Assembly: GCF_018332655.1 (NCBI RefSeq)
Contig: NZ_BOQL01000005.1
Span: forward strand, 1-64,000
Origin: Actinoplanes auranticolor
Lineage (GTDB): Bacteria > Actinomycetota > Actinomycetes > Mycobacteriales > Micromonosporaceae
Direction of reading: 5' to 3'
DNA length: 64,000 bases
The position numbers and the translations under genes are program-made. Position 1 is the first letter of the stretch. Each line of letters starts with the position of its first letter. This document shows positions 10,510-19,611 of this stretch, piece after piece. A model generated the notes under the pieces. It was not told the DNA's origin, searched no databases, and was given only the letters and a program-made list of their open reading frames with translations.

Positions 10510-13062
10510 TCAGGAGGCGCCGTCCGCACGCAGGGGAATGACCTTCGGCGGCGCCGCCTGGGCGAGCTGGTTCAGCGCCGCGACGATCTTGTCGGCCGGC
10601 AGCGGGCGGCTGAAGTGGTAGCCCTGCGCCGAAGTGCAGCCCAGCGCCAGCAGCGCGGCACGCTGATCGGCGGTCTCCACGCCCTCGGCCACCACCCGCG
10701 CCCCGAGCCGGGCGCCGAGCTCCACCGCACCCCGGACCACCGCGGCGGCCGCGGCGGAGTCGGTCATGTCGGTGACGAACGACCGATCGACCTTCAGCTC
10801 GTCCACCGTGACCCGGGTGACGAACGACAGCGACGAGAAGCCGGTGCCGAAGTCGTCCACCGAGATCTGCACGCCCATCTCGCGCAGGGCGGCGATGACC
10901 TCGTCCACGACCTCCTGGTCGCTGACCGCCACCGACTCGGTGATCTCCAGGACCAGCCGGCCCGCGCCCAGCCGGTGCCGGCGCAGCGCGTCGGCGACCT
11001 GGGCGGGCAGGGTCGCGTCGAGCAGGCTGCGGGCCGAGACGTTGACCGAGACCGGCAGGTCCAGGCCGTGGCCGGCCCAGTCCGCCGCCGCGGCCAGCGC
11101 GCGGTCGAGGACATAGCGGGTGAACGGGGCGAGCAGCTCGCCGTGCTCGATGGTGTCGATGAAGTCGTTCGGGTTGAGCGTCCCGCGGCGGGGATGCTTC
11201 CAGCGGATCAGCGCCTCGACGCCGGTCGGCGCGCCGGTCTGCAGGTCGACCTCGGGCTGAAGCACGAGCACCAGCTGGTCCTCGGCGGTCAGCGCGTCGT
11301 ACAGCTCGGCGGGCAGGGCCAGGTGGTCGGTGCTGCTGGCGTCGTGCGCGCTGTCGTACGCCGCCACCGCGACGTGCAGCTCCTTGGCCTGGTCGAGGGC
11401 GATGCCGGCCCGGCGGATCAGCTCGGCCAGGTCGGTGGAGCCGGCGCTGGACACGGCCACCCCGACCGCGATCTCGGTGACCAGCCGGACGCCGCCGATC
11501 TCCATCGGCAGGCCGAGCTGGTCGACCAGCTCGCGGGCGCGGCGCACGGCCCGGGGCAGCGGGTTCGGCGTGTCGTGCAACGGCGTGGCCGAGTCGGTGA
11601 GGGTGGCGATGGTGGGCAGCAGCACGGCGAACTCGTCGTCGCCCAGGCGGGCCACCAGCTCCTGCTCGCGGGTCAGGTCGGTGAGGCGTTCGGCCACCTC
11701 GCACAGCATGGCGTCGCCGGCCCGGTGCCCGAGGGTGCCGTTGACCTCGCGGAAGTCGTTCAGATCGAGCAGCAGCAGCGCGACCTGCCGGTCCCGGTCG
11801 AACGAGTGCAGCAGCGCATCGCCGTCGGCGAGGAGAGCGGATCTGTTCGCCAGGCCGGTCAACGGGTCGTGCACACCGTCGTGGGCAGCCTTCTCTTCCA
11901 GCTGGGCCAGCCTCTCGTGCGCCGCCGCGTCGTGCAACGCGCCGGCCAGGGCATCCCCGTACGCGGAGACGGCGAGTTCGTCGCGGGCGACGGGCAGAGT
12001 CGGCTCGGACAACCACACGGTCAGCTCGCCGACCTCGGTGCCGGCGACCGCCATGGTCCGGGTGATCACGGGGCCCGGCAGGGCACCCGGGGTCGGATCG
12101 TGCGAGGCGCCGTCGGCCGCGTACCGCCGGGGGCTGCCGTTGCGCTGCAGGACCTCGATCTCGACGCGGAGCGCGCCGAACACGTCCAGGGCGCCGCGCA
12201 GGCCGGCCGCCGCGACGGCGAGCTCGGACGAGCCGCCCAGGGTGCGGGTCGCGCGGGCGAACGCCTCCCAGATCCGGCGTTCCTCCTCGGCGCGCAGGTG
12301 GTACCGGTAGGTGCGCTGCAGCAACCACAGCGACGGCGGGACGGCGAGCAGCCAGATCGGGCCGTTGACCAGGGCGAACAGGGACAGCAAGCCGACCAGC
12401 ACGTTGCCGACGAACATGGGCAGCTTGGCGTGCAGGGCGCGCACGGCGATCTGCGCCGGCGGGGCGTCACGGTGCAGCGACAGGGTCAGCACGGCGAGAC
12501 CCATCGTGACGATCAGATAGGTGAACGCGCCCGCGATGAGGCCGACCTGCGTGCGGGTGCTGCCCAGCGGCGCGGCCGGCCCGGCGACGGCATAGGTGAT
12601 CGTGGCCGCCGCCGCGGCACCGAGGCTCAGGGAAGCGGCGAGGTGCACCAGGTCGGCCAGCACGCGCTGATCGTTGAGCCAGGTGATGAGGATCCAGGCG
12701 CCGACGGCACCGAGGAGCGTGGCGGCGGGCAGCCAGCCCGGCGGCGCGAGCGCGAAGCCGATGATGAACGCGGTCTCGCCCCAGGAGATGCTGATCGTGC
12801 CGCGGCCGACCCGGAACCGGAGCCGGGCGAGTTGCGCCGCCGCCACGAGCAGAACGGCGGCGCCGATCGCGGCCGGCGTCGAGAGCGACACGATCTCGGG
12901 TCCGCGCAGCGGAAGAAGCATGCCCAGGACGGCGACGGCCAGGGCCGTGACGACGACGATTCCGGTAAGGACCCGAGCGGCTTTGGGTCGCGACACCGGA
13001 GCGCCCTTGGCGAGGGGTCGCCCGGGCCGGGCGTCGGTCACGAGAACGGGCTGCGATGTCAT
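10510..13062 (-). CDS. Membrane GGDEF-EAL protein with degenerate GGDEF and intact EAL, probable c-di-GMP phosphodiesterase
   Basis: An 850-residue regulator of cyclic-di-GMP. Residues 30-240 form several membrane helices, followed by a linker sensor region, a GGDEF domain and a C-terminal EAL domain. The GGDEF signature reads GDDEF and the upstream I-site is REQE instead of RxxD, so cyclase activity is doubtful. The EAL domain keeps the expected residues: EALIRW, the asparagine of VSVNVSARSL, LEITES, VDDFGTGFSSL, the lysine of DELKVDRSF, AEGVET and the glutamine of SAQGYHFSRPL. It is therefore inferred to hydrolyse c-di-GMP, perhaps controlled by the GGDEF domain. The ATG follows an AGGGGG ribosome site. 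A PilZ protein lies further along the window. Confidence 0.92.
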   Translation of the reverse strand: MTSQPVLVTDARPGRPLAKGAPVSRPKAARVLTGIVVVTALAVAVLGMLLPLRGPEIVSLSTPAAIGAAVLLVAAAQLARLRFRVGRGTISISWGETAFIIGFALAPPGWLPAATLLGAVGAWILITWLNDQRVLADLVHLAASLSLGAAAAATITYAVAGPAAPLGSTRTQVGLIAGAFTYLIVTMGLAVLTLSLHRDAPPAQIAVRALHAKLPMFVGNVLVGLLSLFALVNGPIWLLAVPPSLWLLQRTYRYHLRAEEERRIWEAFARATRTLGGSSELAVAAAGLRGALDVFGALRVEIEVLQRNGSPRRYAADGASHDPTPGALPGPVITRTMAVAGTEVGELTVWLSEPTLPVARDELAVSAYGDALAGALHDAAAHERLAQLEEKAAHDGVHDPLTGLANRSALLADGDALLHSFDRDRQVALLLLDLNDFREVNGTLGHRAGDAMLCEVAERLTDLTREQELVARLGDDEFAVLLPTIATLTDSATPLHDTPNPLPRAVRRARELVDQLGLPMEIGGVRLVTEIAVGVAVSSAGSTDLAELIRRAGIALDQAKELHVAVAAYDSAHDASSTDHLALPAELYDALTAEDQLVLVLQPEVDLQTGAPTGVEALIRWKHPRRGTLNPNDFIDTIEHGELLAPFTRYVLDRALAAAADWAGHGLDLPVSVNVSARSLLDATLPAQVADALRRHRLGAGRLVLEITESVAVSDQEVVDEVIAALREMGVQISVDDFGTGFSSLSFVTRVTVDELKVDRSFVTDMTDSAAAAAVVRGAVELGARLGARVVAEGVETADQRAALLALGCTSAQGYHFSRPLPADKIVAALNQLAQAAPPKVIPLRADGAS

Positions 13063-13093
13063 GCCAACCCCCTGCTGACCAGCGGCACAGGCG

Positions 13094-13107
13094 GATGCAC
13101 GTGCATC
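13094..13107. promoter_or_regulatory. 14-bp perfect palindrome upstream of the GGDEF/EAL gene
   Basis: GATGCACGTGCATC is a perfect palindrome ending 32 bases before the start codon of the GGDEF/EAL gene. Its position in the 256-bp gap between two minus-strand genes suggests an operator. No binding protein can be named. Confidence 0.35.
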
Positions 13108-13318
13108 TGCAGTGGAGGAAGCGAGGGCTGGAAGATGGTCATCGCCAGCCCCCTTTCCGCACAGGGTGGAGGGACGTCAAAGCCCCCCGGCGGAAGGCTA
13201 AGCCAATCCGGCAGAACGCAACAGGGGTTGACGGATGAGCGGTGTCGATGTTCCGGCTGAGACAGAACACACCGGAGAGTGGCCCGCGGTTCTTGACAAA
13301 GTGGATTTCAGCCCGACG

Positions 13319-13678
13319 TTACTGAGCGTTTTCGCCGCGCCGTTCGCCCGTCGGCGGGGTCTCGCCCCGGTCCACGCCTGTGACCTCGGCATCCTTTGCC
13401 GAGGCGGGCACCTCGGTGGACTCCGCCGCAGCGCCGGTGCCGCGCGGGGCGGCACCGGAACGCTCGAGGTCCGCATCGAGCCGGGCGATCTCGGCGGCGC
13501 GCTCCGCGGCCGCCGGATCCGGAAAACTGTCGGGAAGCCGACGCAACCGCTTGTTCATGTTGCGGATCAGCAGGACTGTGCTTATAGCCATCAGCACGAT
13601 GATGAACAGGCCCATCGGACCGGCCAGGCCGCCCGATCGGGTGTCACCGAAGTTGTTGACCGCCACCACGAAGTCCAT
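13319..13678 (-). CDS. Small single-pass membrane protein, hypothetical
   Basis: A 119-residue protein with one transmembrane helix at about residues 21-39 (GPMGLFIIVLMAISTVLLI). A basic stretch (RNMNKRLRRLP) and a charged hydrophilic tail probably lie in the cytoplasm. The start is ATG at 13678, 17 bases after the mca stop, so it is probably co-transcribed with mca. Similar small membrane proteins follow mca in other actinomycetes, but no function is known. Confidence 0.75.
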   Translation of the reverse strand: MDFVVAVNNFGDTRSGGLAGPMGLFIIVLMAISTVLLIRNMNKRLRRLPDSFPDPAAAERAAEIARLDADLERSGAAPRGTGAAAESTEVPASAKDAEVTGVDRGETPPTGERRGENAQ

Positions 13679-13695
13679 ACCGCCCACGGTACGCC

Positions 13696-14577
13696 TCAGC
13701 GGGCCTCGACCCGCTCGCGGATGCCCGCGAACAGGTCCGACTCCGGCAGCGGGCTGTCGACCAGCGACCGGACCAGCTCGAAGTCCTCCGTCGGCCACAC
13801 CTTCTGCTGGAGCTCCATCGGCACGTGGAACCAGAAGCCGTCCGGGTCGACCTGGGTGGCATGGGCACGCAGCGCGTCGTCGCGGACCTCGAAGTACTCG
13901 CCGCACTCGATCCGGGTGGTGATCTTGTCGCCGCGGTCCGGCCGGTCCTTGCTGCCCTCCAGCCACTCCTTGTACGGCGACTCCAGGCCCGCCGCCAGCA
14001 TGCCCTCGTGCAGGGCGAGCATCCGGGCCCGGGTCCAGCCCGAGTTGTAGTAGAGCTTCAGCGGCTGCCACGGCTCGCCCAGCTCGGGGTGCTGGTCCGG
14101 GTCGGCGGCCGCGTCGAAGGCCACCACCGAGATCTTGTGGCACATGATGTGGTCGGGGTGCGGGTAGCCGCCGTTCTCGTCATAGGTGGTCATGACGTGC
14201 GGCTTGAACTCGCGGATCAGCTTGATCAGCGGGATCGCGCCCTCGGCCGGGTCGACCAGCCCGAAACAGCCCTCGGGCAGCGGCGGCAGCGGATCGCCCT
14301 CGGGCAGCCCGGAGTCGACGAAGCCGAGCCAGGCCTGGTCGACGCCGAGGATGGCCCGGGCCTTCTCCATCTCCGCGCGGCGGATGTTCGCGATGTCGGC
14401 GATCACCTCCGGGCGGTCCATCTTCGGATTGAGCACGCTGCCGCGCTCGCCACCCGTACACGTCGCGACCAGCACCTCGACGCCCTCGGCGACGTAGCGG
14501 GCCATCGTGGCCGCGCCCTTGCTGGACTCGTCGTCGGGGTGCGCGTGCACCGCCATGAGACGCAACTGCTCAGCCAC
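13696..14577 (-). CDS. mca: Mycothiol S-conjugate amidase
   Basis: Zinc amidase that cleaves mycothiol S-conjugates of toxins, releasing a mercapturic acid for export and GlcN-Ins for reuse. The 293-residue protein starts at GTG 14577, preceded by AGGGAG. The LmbE-type metal site is visible as AVHAHPDDESS near the N-terminus and HPDHIMCH near residue 145. ATCTGGERG and DENGGYPHPDH are also conserved. The MshB deacetylase is the close paralogue. The length and the C-terminal segment (FHVPMELQQKVWPTEDFELV) favour Mca. Confidence 0.93.
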   Translation of the reverse strand: MAEQLRLMAVHAHPDDESSKGAATMARYVAEGVEVLVATCTGGERGSVLNPKMDRPEVIADIANIRRAEMEKARAILGVDQAWLGFVDSGLPEGDPLPPLPEGCFGLVDPAEGAIPLIKLIREFKPHVMTTYDENGGYPHPDHIMCHKISVVAFDAAADPDQHPELGEPWQPLKLYYNSGWTRARMLALHEGMLAAGLESPYKEWLEGSKDRPDRGDKITTRIECGEYFEVRDDALRAHATQVDPDGFWFHVPMELQQKVWPTEDFELVRSLVDSPLPESDLFAGIRERVEAR

Positions 14578-14689
14578 TGATTTCTCCCTCGACCGGGCCT
14601 TGTCTTCAGGACCCCGGTGCCGGCTGCGAAGATGGACAGGGCCATTCTGGCCGATGGCACCGACAAATTTCGCAGGAGAGGTCCCCCTG

Positions 14690-15109
14690 GTGAGCGAGAC
14701 GCGCGCCACAGCTCCGGTATTCCCGCCGGGCCGCTACGGGCGGCGCCGCGACGGACGCCGCCGGTGGCTGATGCCCGCCCTGCTCGCCGTCCTGGTCGGG
14801 ACCGCGGCGGTGTTCCTGGTGGTCCGGCTGTACGGGCAGTACGGCGATCCCGACTACGACGCGCAGATCGTCGGCTGGTCGGACGTCACCGACAAGCAGG
14901 TGACGATCCGCTTCAAGGTCCGGGTGCCGGCCGGGGGGTCCGCGACGTGCGGCCTGCGGGCCCGCGACTACGGTGGCGCGGAAGTCGGCCGCCGCACGGT
15001 GACCGTCTCCGCGACGGGCTCCGCCACGATCATCGACGCCAGCGAGGCCGTCACGACCACGGCAAAGGCAGCGGTCGGCGAAGTCGTCCGGTGCGCGGCC
15101 GCGGGCTGA
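14690..15109 (+). CDS. DUF4307 domain membrane protein
   Basis: A 139-residue protein with a basic N-terminus, one membrane helix at about residues 27-46 and an extracytoplasmic beta-rich domain (VGWSDVTDKQVTIRFKV) with two cysteines. This matches the actinobacterial DUF4307 family, whose function is unknown. The GTG start follows AGGAGAGG with good spacing. It is divergent from mca across 112 bp, the arrangement common in actinomycetes. It is followed by greA on the same strand. Confidence 0.82.
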   Translation: MSETRATAPVFPPGRYGRRRDGRRRWLMPALLAVLVGTAAVFLVVRLYGQYGDPDYDAQIVGWSDVTDKQVTIRFKVRVPAGGSATCGLRARDYGGAEVGRRTVTVSATGSATIIDASEAVTTTAKAAVGEVVRCAAAG

Positions 15110-15199
15110 CCCACCGGGTGCCGTGCGCACCGCTGGTAAGCTTGGTGATTCGCTCCGTACGCCTGTTCGTTCCACCCGTACGTTCAAGGAGAAGAGTCT

Positions 15200-15694
15200 G
15201 TGACCAGTTCAGAGGCGTCGAAGACCTGGCTCTCCCAGGACGCTTACGACCGGCTGCAGGCCGAGCTCGACGAGTTGATCGCAGCCCGGCCGGCCGTCGC
15301 CGCGGAGATCAACGCCCGCCGCGAGGAGGGCGACCTCCGCGAGAACGGCGGCTACCACGCCGCGCGTGAGGAGCAGGGCAAGCAGGAGGGCCGGATCCTC
15401 TACTTGAAGGAGTTCCTGCGCAAGGCGGAGGTCGGCGAGGCGCCCAGCGCCGACAAGGTGGCTCCGGGCACGGTCGTCACGATCTACTTCGACGACGACA
15501 CGAGCGACACCGAGACGTTCCTGCTCGGCTCGCGTGAGATCGCCGCGACCACCGACTACACGGTGTACAGCCCCGAGTCGGCCCTCGGCAAGGCGATCCT
15601 CGGCGCGGGCCCGGGCGACACGGTGACCTACACCGCGCCCAGCGGCGCGGACATCAAGGTCACCGTGGTGGAGTTCGCTCCCTTCGGCGGCTAG
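15200..15694 (+). CDS. greA: Transcription elongation factor GreA
   Basis: Binds the secondary channel of RNA polymerase and stimulates cleavage of backtracked transcripts. The 164-residue protein has the N-terminal coiled coil, whose tip carries EEGDLRENGGYHAAREEQG with the functional acidic residues. The C-terminal FKBP-like domain contains TVVTIYFDDD. The GTG start at 15200 is preceded by AAGGAGAAG at 15186-15194. It ends at a bidirectional hairpin shared with ilvA. Confidence 0.96.
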   Translation: MTSSEASKTWLSQDAYDRLQAELDELIAARPAVAAEINARREEGDLRENGGYHAAREEQGKQEGRILYLKEFLRKAEVGEAPSADKVAPGTVVTIYFDDDTSDTETFLLGSREIAATTDYTVYSPESALGKAILGAGPGDTVTYTAPSGADIKVTVVEFAPFGG

Positions 15695-15717
15695 TTCCAG
15701 CCACCAGACGCGAGAAG

Positions 15718-15747
15718 CCGCCGGACCCGCTCGACGGGGTCCGGCGG
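15718..15747. terminator. Bidirectional hairpin terminator between greA and ilvA
   Basis: The arms CCGCCGGACCC and GGGTCCGGCGG pair perfectly over 11 bp around an 8-base loop. The hairpin lies in the 61-bp gap where greA and ilvA converge, so it can serve both. Confidence 0.8.
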
Positions 15748-15755
15748 TCTGGCTG

Positions 15756-16979
15756 TCAGGGCGTGCCGGACAGCAGGGTCAGCGGATAGCCCTGGCTGCG
15801 GAGCCGGCCGATCAGGGCCGCCGAGTGGTCCGGCCCCCGGGTCTCCACCGAGAGCTGCACCTCGACCTCACCGAAGCTCAGCCGCGGGTTCTGCCGCGAG
15901 TGGGCCACGTCCACGATGTTGGCCCGCTGTTCGGCGATCTCGGCCAGCAGCCGGGCCAGTTCGCCCGGCTGGTCCCCGGTGCGCACGGCCAGGCGCAGGA
16001 AGCGGCCCGCCGAGACCAGGCCGTGCTCGATCACCCGCAGCAGCAGCATCGGGTCGATGTTGCCGCCGGACAGGATGGCCACCACCGGCGGCTTCAGGTC
16101 GACCTTGCCGGTCAGCAGGGCGGCGACCGCGGCGCCGCCGGCCGGCTCCACCACCATCTTGTGGCGTTCCAGCAGCACCAGCAGCGCGGCCGAGAGATCC
16201 TCGTCGGTCACCGTCACCACGTCGTCGACCAGCTTGCTGACGTGGGCGAAGTTCAGCACGCCCGGGCGCATCACCGCGATGCCGTCGGCGATGGTCGCCG
16301 AGCGCTCCAGGGTCAGCGGCTCCCCCGCGGCCAGCGAGGGCGGATACGCCGCGGCCCCGGTGGCCTGCACGCCGACGATCCGGATGTCCGGGCGCAGCGC
16401 CTTGGCGGCCACCGCGACACCCGAGATGAGGCCGCCGCCGCCCACCGCGGTGACGATGGTGCCGACGTCCGGGCACTGCTCGAGGATCTCCAGCCCGACC
16501 GTGCCCTGCCCGGCGATGATGTCGCGGTGGTCGAACGGGTGGATCAGGATCGCCCCGGTCGCGTCGGCGAAGACCCGGGCCGCCGCCAGCGCGTCGTCGA
16601 CCGTCGTGCCGGCGTACTCGATCGTGGCGCCGTACCCCTTGGTGGCCGAGACCTTGGGCAGCGGCGCGCCCTCCGGCATGAAGACCGTGGACCGGGCGCC
16701 CAGCAGGCTGGCCGCCAGGGCGACGCCCTGGGCGTGGTTGCCCGCGCTCGCGGCGACCACGCCGCGGGCGCGCTCGGCGTCGGAGAGCCGGGAGATCCGG
16801 GTGTACGCCCCCCGCACCTTGTACGAACCCGCACGCTGCTGGTTCTCACACTTGAGCCACGTCGGCACGCCCAGCGTGCGGGTGAGCGGCATCGAGTGCT
16901 CCAGCGGGGTGGTCTTGACGACCCCGGTGAGCAGGGCTCGGGCGGCCTCGATGTCGGCGAGCTCCAGCAGATCGGTCAT
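15756..16979 (-). CDS. ilvA: Threonine ammonia-lyase with ACT domain
   Basis: PLP enzyme that deaminates threonine to 2-oxobutanoate, the first step toward isoleucine. The 407-residue protein has the PLP lysine in the segment AGSYKVRGAY near residue 60, the serine/glycine loop SAGNHAQG and the phosphate-binding loop VGGGGLISG. A C-terminal ACT domain (LRLAVRTGDQPGELARLL) indicates amino-acid regulation. This short ACT form is typical of actinobacteria and can also act on serine. The reading frame extends far upstream, but ATG 16979 is where homology begins. Confidence 0.92.
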   Translation of the reverse strand: MTDLLELADIEAARALLTGVVKTTPLEHSMPLTRTLGVPTWLKCENQQRAGSYKVRGAYTRISRLSDAERARGVVAASAGNHAQGVALAASLLGARSTVFMPEGAPLPKVSATKGYGATIEYAGTTVDDALAAARVFADATGAILIHPFDHRDIIAGQGTVGLEILEQCPDVGTIVTAVGGGGLISGVAVAAKALRPDIRIVGVQATGAAAYPPSLAAGEPLTLERSATIADGIAVMRPGVLNFAHVSKLVDDVVTVTDEDLSAALLVLLERHKMVVEPAGGAAVAALLTGKVDLKPPVVAILSGGNIDPMLLLRVIEHGLVSAGRFLRLAVRTGDQPGELARLLAEIAEQRANIVDVAHSRQNPRLSFGEVEVQLSVETRGPDHSAALIGRLRSQGYPLTLLSGTP

Positions 16980-17043
16980 GAGTCGAATCGTGCCACCCGG
17001 CTCACGTCCTGACGTTTCCCGGGTCGTCCGCCGCCGGTTGTTT

Positions 17044-18411
17044 TCAGACGAAGGCGTGACGAGGCCAGGGGTTGGCCACCTCGAGCTGTCCGGCGATGGC
17101 CAGCAGCAGCAGCTCCGAGTCCGGCGGACCGACGAGTTGCACGGCGATCGGCAGGCCGTCCGGGCGCAGCCCGACCGGCACCACGATCGCGGGCAGCCCG
17201 GCGATGTTCCACGGCGCGGCGTACGGCGCGTACGCCATGTTGATCTGCATGTTGCGCCGCCAGCTGCCCGCGGCGTGCCCCTCGGCGGGCGGCGGCGCCG
17301 CCGCCAGAGCGGGCGTGAGCAGCACGTCGATGCCGCTGTCGGCGAAGAACTGGATGCTCTTCTCCCGCCACGCGTCGCGCTGGCGCTTGCCGACCCAGCC
17401 GCGCCGCCACATGAGTTTGCCCAGCGCGATGTGCCGCCGGGTGCGCGGCTGCAGGGCACGGACGTCCAGCCCGGCGGCGTCGGCCTCCCGGTACGCGCAG
17501 GCGAACCAGGTCGCCAGCCCGGCCAGGCCGACCGCGGTCGAGTACGGCGGGTCGGCCGTGACTGTGTCGTGGCCCACGCCGACGAGCAGCTTCGACGCTT
17601 TCGCGACCGCCTCGCGGTTCGGCTCGTCCGGGCGTACCCCCGCGACCGGGGAGCGCAGCGAGACGCCGACCCGCAGCTTGTCCGGCTGGACCAGCTTCGC
17701 CGGGGAGCGGCCCGCCATGACGCTGAAGCCCAGCGTGGCGTCGGCGACCGTGGTCGCCAGGACGCCGTTCTCGGTCAGCCCGAACCAGCCGTCGATGCCC
17801 AGGTCGCAGGGGATGACGTCGCGGCCAGGCTTGAGCCCGACCAGGCCGCAGCAGGCGGCCGGGATGCGCACCGAGCCCAGGCCGTCGTTGCCCTGGGCGA
17901 TCGGCACCAGGCCGGCGGCGACGGCCGCGGCCGAGCCGCCCGACGAGCCACCGGGGGTACGCTCCAGCGCCCACGGGTTACGGGTCGGCTCCTCGGCGCC
18001 GTCGGTCGTGCCCCACAGCCCCATCTCGGGCATCCGGGTCACCCCGACCACCACCGCGCCGGCCCCGCGCAGCCGCCGGACCACCTCGTGGTCGTCCTCG
18101 GCCACGGCGGAACGCGCCGCCGCCGAGCCGTGCCAGGTGGGCAGGCCGGCGACGGGCGTGTTCTCCTTCACCGCGACCGGCACGCCCGCCAGCGGCAGAT
18201 TCGCGAGATCCTCCTGGTCGTCGACCTTCTCGGCCTCGGCGATCGCCTCACCGGCCCGCACCACGCGGAACGCGGCGATCGCCGGGTCGGAGATCGCGAT
18301 CTGCTCCAGGTGGTCGGCCACGACCTGAGTGGCCGTCGTGTCGCCGCGCCGCACCGCGCGCGAGATCTGCTTCGCCGTGGCACCCACCCACGTGGTCGCC
18401 AGGTTCTCCAT
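17044..18411 (-). CDS. Amidase signature family hydrolase
   Basis: A 455-residue Ser-Ser-Lys amidase. The catalytic lysine is in VPVAVKENTPVAG at about residue 80. The glycine/serine signature is PGGSSGGSAAAVAAG, with the nucleophilic serine in GLGSVRIPAACCGLVGLKPG. Substrate cannot be told from sequence. It resembles amidases of amide or peptide catabolism rather than GatA, because no gatB or gatC is nearby. It sits between metB and ilvA on the same strand, with 24 and 64 bases between genes. Confidence 0.88.
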   Translation of the reverse strand: MENLATTWVGATAKQISRAVRRGDTTATQVVADHLEQIAISDPAIAAFRVVRAGEAIAEAEKVDDQEDLANLPLAGVPVAVKENTPVAGLPTWHGSAAARSAVAEDDHEVVRRLRGAGAVVVGVTRMPEMGLWGTTDGAEEPTRNPWALERTPGGSSGGSAAAVAAGLVPIAQGNDGLGSVRIPAACCGLVGLKPGRDVIPCDLGIDGWFGLTENGVLATTVADATLGFSVMAGRSPAKLVQPDKLRVGVSLRSPVAGVRPDEPNREAVAKASKLLVGVGHDTVTADPPYSTAVGLAGLATWFACAYREADAAGLDVRALQPRTRRHIALGKLMWRRGWVGKRQRDAWREKSIQFFADSGIDVLLTPALAAAPPPAEGHAAGSWRRNMQINMAYAPYAAPWNIAGLPAIVVPVGLRPDGLPIAVQLVGPPDSELLLLAIAGQLEVANPWPRHAFV

Positions 18412-18435
18412 GGCCAGTCTCCGTCTGTCTAGGAC

Positions 18436-19587
18436 CTAGCCGAGCGCCTGCTCCAGATCCGCGAGCAGATCGTCAACGGTTTCGATGCCGACAGACAGTC
18501 GCACGAGATCGGCGGGGACTTCAAGCGGTGAGCCCGCGGCGGACAGGTGTGTCATCTGTCCCGGGTGCTCGATCAGCGACTCGACGCCACCGAGCGACTC
18601 GGCCAGCACGAACAGTTTCGTCCGGTTGCAGATGTTGATCGCCTGCTCAGGGCCACCGGCCGCGCGGAACGACACCATGCCGCCGAAGCGCGACATCTGC
18701 TTGGCGGCGGTCTCGTGTCCGGGATGCGACTCCAACCCGGGGTAGAGCACCTGACCGACGGCCTCGTGGTCCTGCAGGTAGGAGACGATCCGCTCGGCGT
18801 TGTCACAGTGCCGGTCCATGCGTACGCCGAGGGTCTTGATGCCGCGCAGCGTCAGCCAGGCATCGAACGGCCCGTTCACCGCGCCCATCGCGTTCTGGTG
18901 GAAAGCGAGCTGATCGCCGAGCTCGTCACCGGCGGTGACCAGAGCGCCACCCACGACGTCGGAGTGCCCGCCGAGATACTTCGTCGTCGAGTGGATGACC
19001 ACGTCGGCACCGAGCGCCAGCGGCTGCTGGAGGTACGGCGAGGCGAACGTGTTGTCCACCGCGAGCATCGCGTCGTACTCGTGGGCCAGCGCGCCGAGGG
19101 CGGTGATGTCGGCGACGTTCAGCAGCGGGTTCGTCGGCGTCTCGGCCCAGATCAGCCGGGTGTGCCCGGGACGGAACGCCGCCCGCACCGCGTCGAGGTC
19201 GTTGAGCGGCACGGCGGTCCAGGCCAGGCCCCAGTTCTCGGCGACCTTGGCGAACAGGCGGTACGTGCCGCCGTACGCGTCGTCGGGGATCACCACGTGG
19301 TCACCGGGCCGGCAGACCGCGCGCAGCAAGGTGTCCTCGGCGGCGAGGCCGCTGGCGAAGGCGAGGCCGCGCCGGCCGCCCTCGATCGCGGCCAGGCACT
19401 CCTGCAGGGCGTCGCGGGTCGGGTTGCCCGAGCGGCTGTACTCGTAACCCAGCCGCGGGGCGCCGACGGCATCCTGGGCGTAGGTGCTCGTCTGATAGAT
19501 CGGCGGCACCACCGCCCCGGTGCGCGGATCCGGGTCCTGCCCGGCGTGGATGGCCAGAGTGTCGAAGCCGTACGTGTTACCCGTCAT
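18436..19587 (-). CDS. metB: Cystathionine gamma-synthase (Cys/Met metabolism PLP enzyme)
   Basis: Joins cysteine to an O-acylated homoserine to give cystathionine, linking cysteine and methionine metabolism. The 383-residue protein carries the PLP lysine in HSTTKYLGGHSDVVGG at about residue 205. It also has YSRSGNPTRDALQ and ETPTNPLL, and the C-terminal RLSVGIE motif. Cystathionine gamma-lyase is a close relative, and actinobacterial members often do both reactions. ATG 19587 is chosen because homology begins at TLAIHAG. A divergent HIT gene starts 24 bases away and cbs is elsewhere in the window. Confidence 0.9.
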   Translation of the reverse strand: MTGNTYGFDTLAIHAGQDPDPRTGAVVPPIYQTSTYAQDAVGAPRLGYEYSRSGNPTRDALQECLAAIEGGRRGLAFASGLAAEDTLLRAVCRPGDHVVIPDDAYGGTYRLFAKVAENWGLAWTAVPLNDLDAVRAAFRPGHTRLIWAETPTNPLLNVADITALGALAHEYDAMLAVDNTFASPYLQQPLALGADVVIHSTTKYLGGHSDVVGGALVTAGDELGDQLAFHQNAMGAVNGPFDAWLTLRGIKTLGVRMDRHCDNAERIVSYLQDHEAVGQVLYPGLESHPGHETAAKQMSRFGGMVSFRAAGGPEQAINICNRTKLFVLAESLGGVESLIEHPGQMTHLSAAGSPLEVPADLVRLSVGIETVDDLLADLEQALG

Positions 19588-19605
19588 GAACGGCAAGGCT
19601 AGTCT
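19577..19605. promoter_or_regulatory. Overlapping divergent promoters for metB and the HIT gene
   Basis: On the plus strand, TTACCC (19577-19582) and TAGTCT (19600-19605) are 17 bases apart, and the HIT ATG lies at the expected transcription start. On the minus strand, TAGCCT (19602 to 19597) lies about 10 bases before the metB ATG. Neither gene has room for a ribosome binding site, so both transcripts are probably leaderless. Confidence 0.45.
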
Positions 19606-19611
19606 GCGCTG

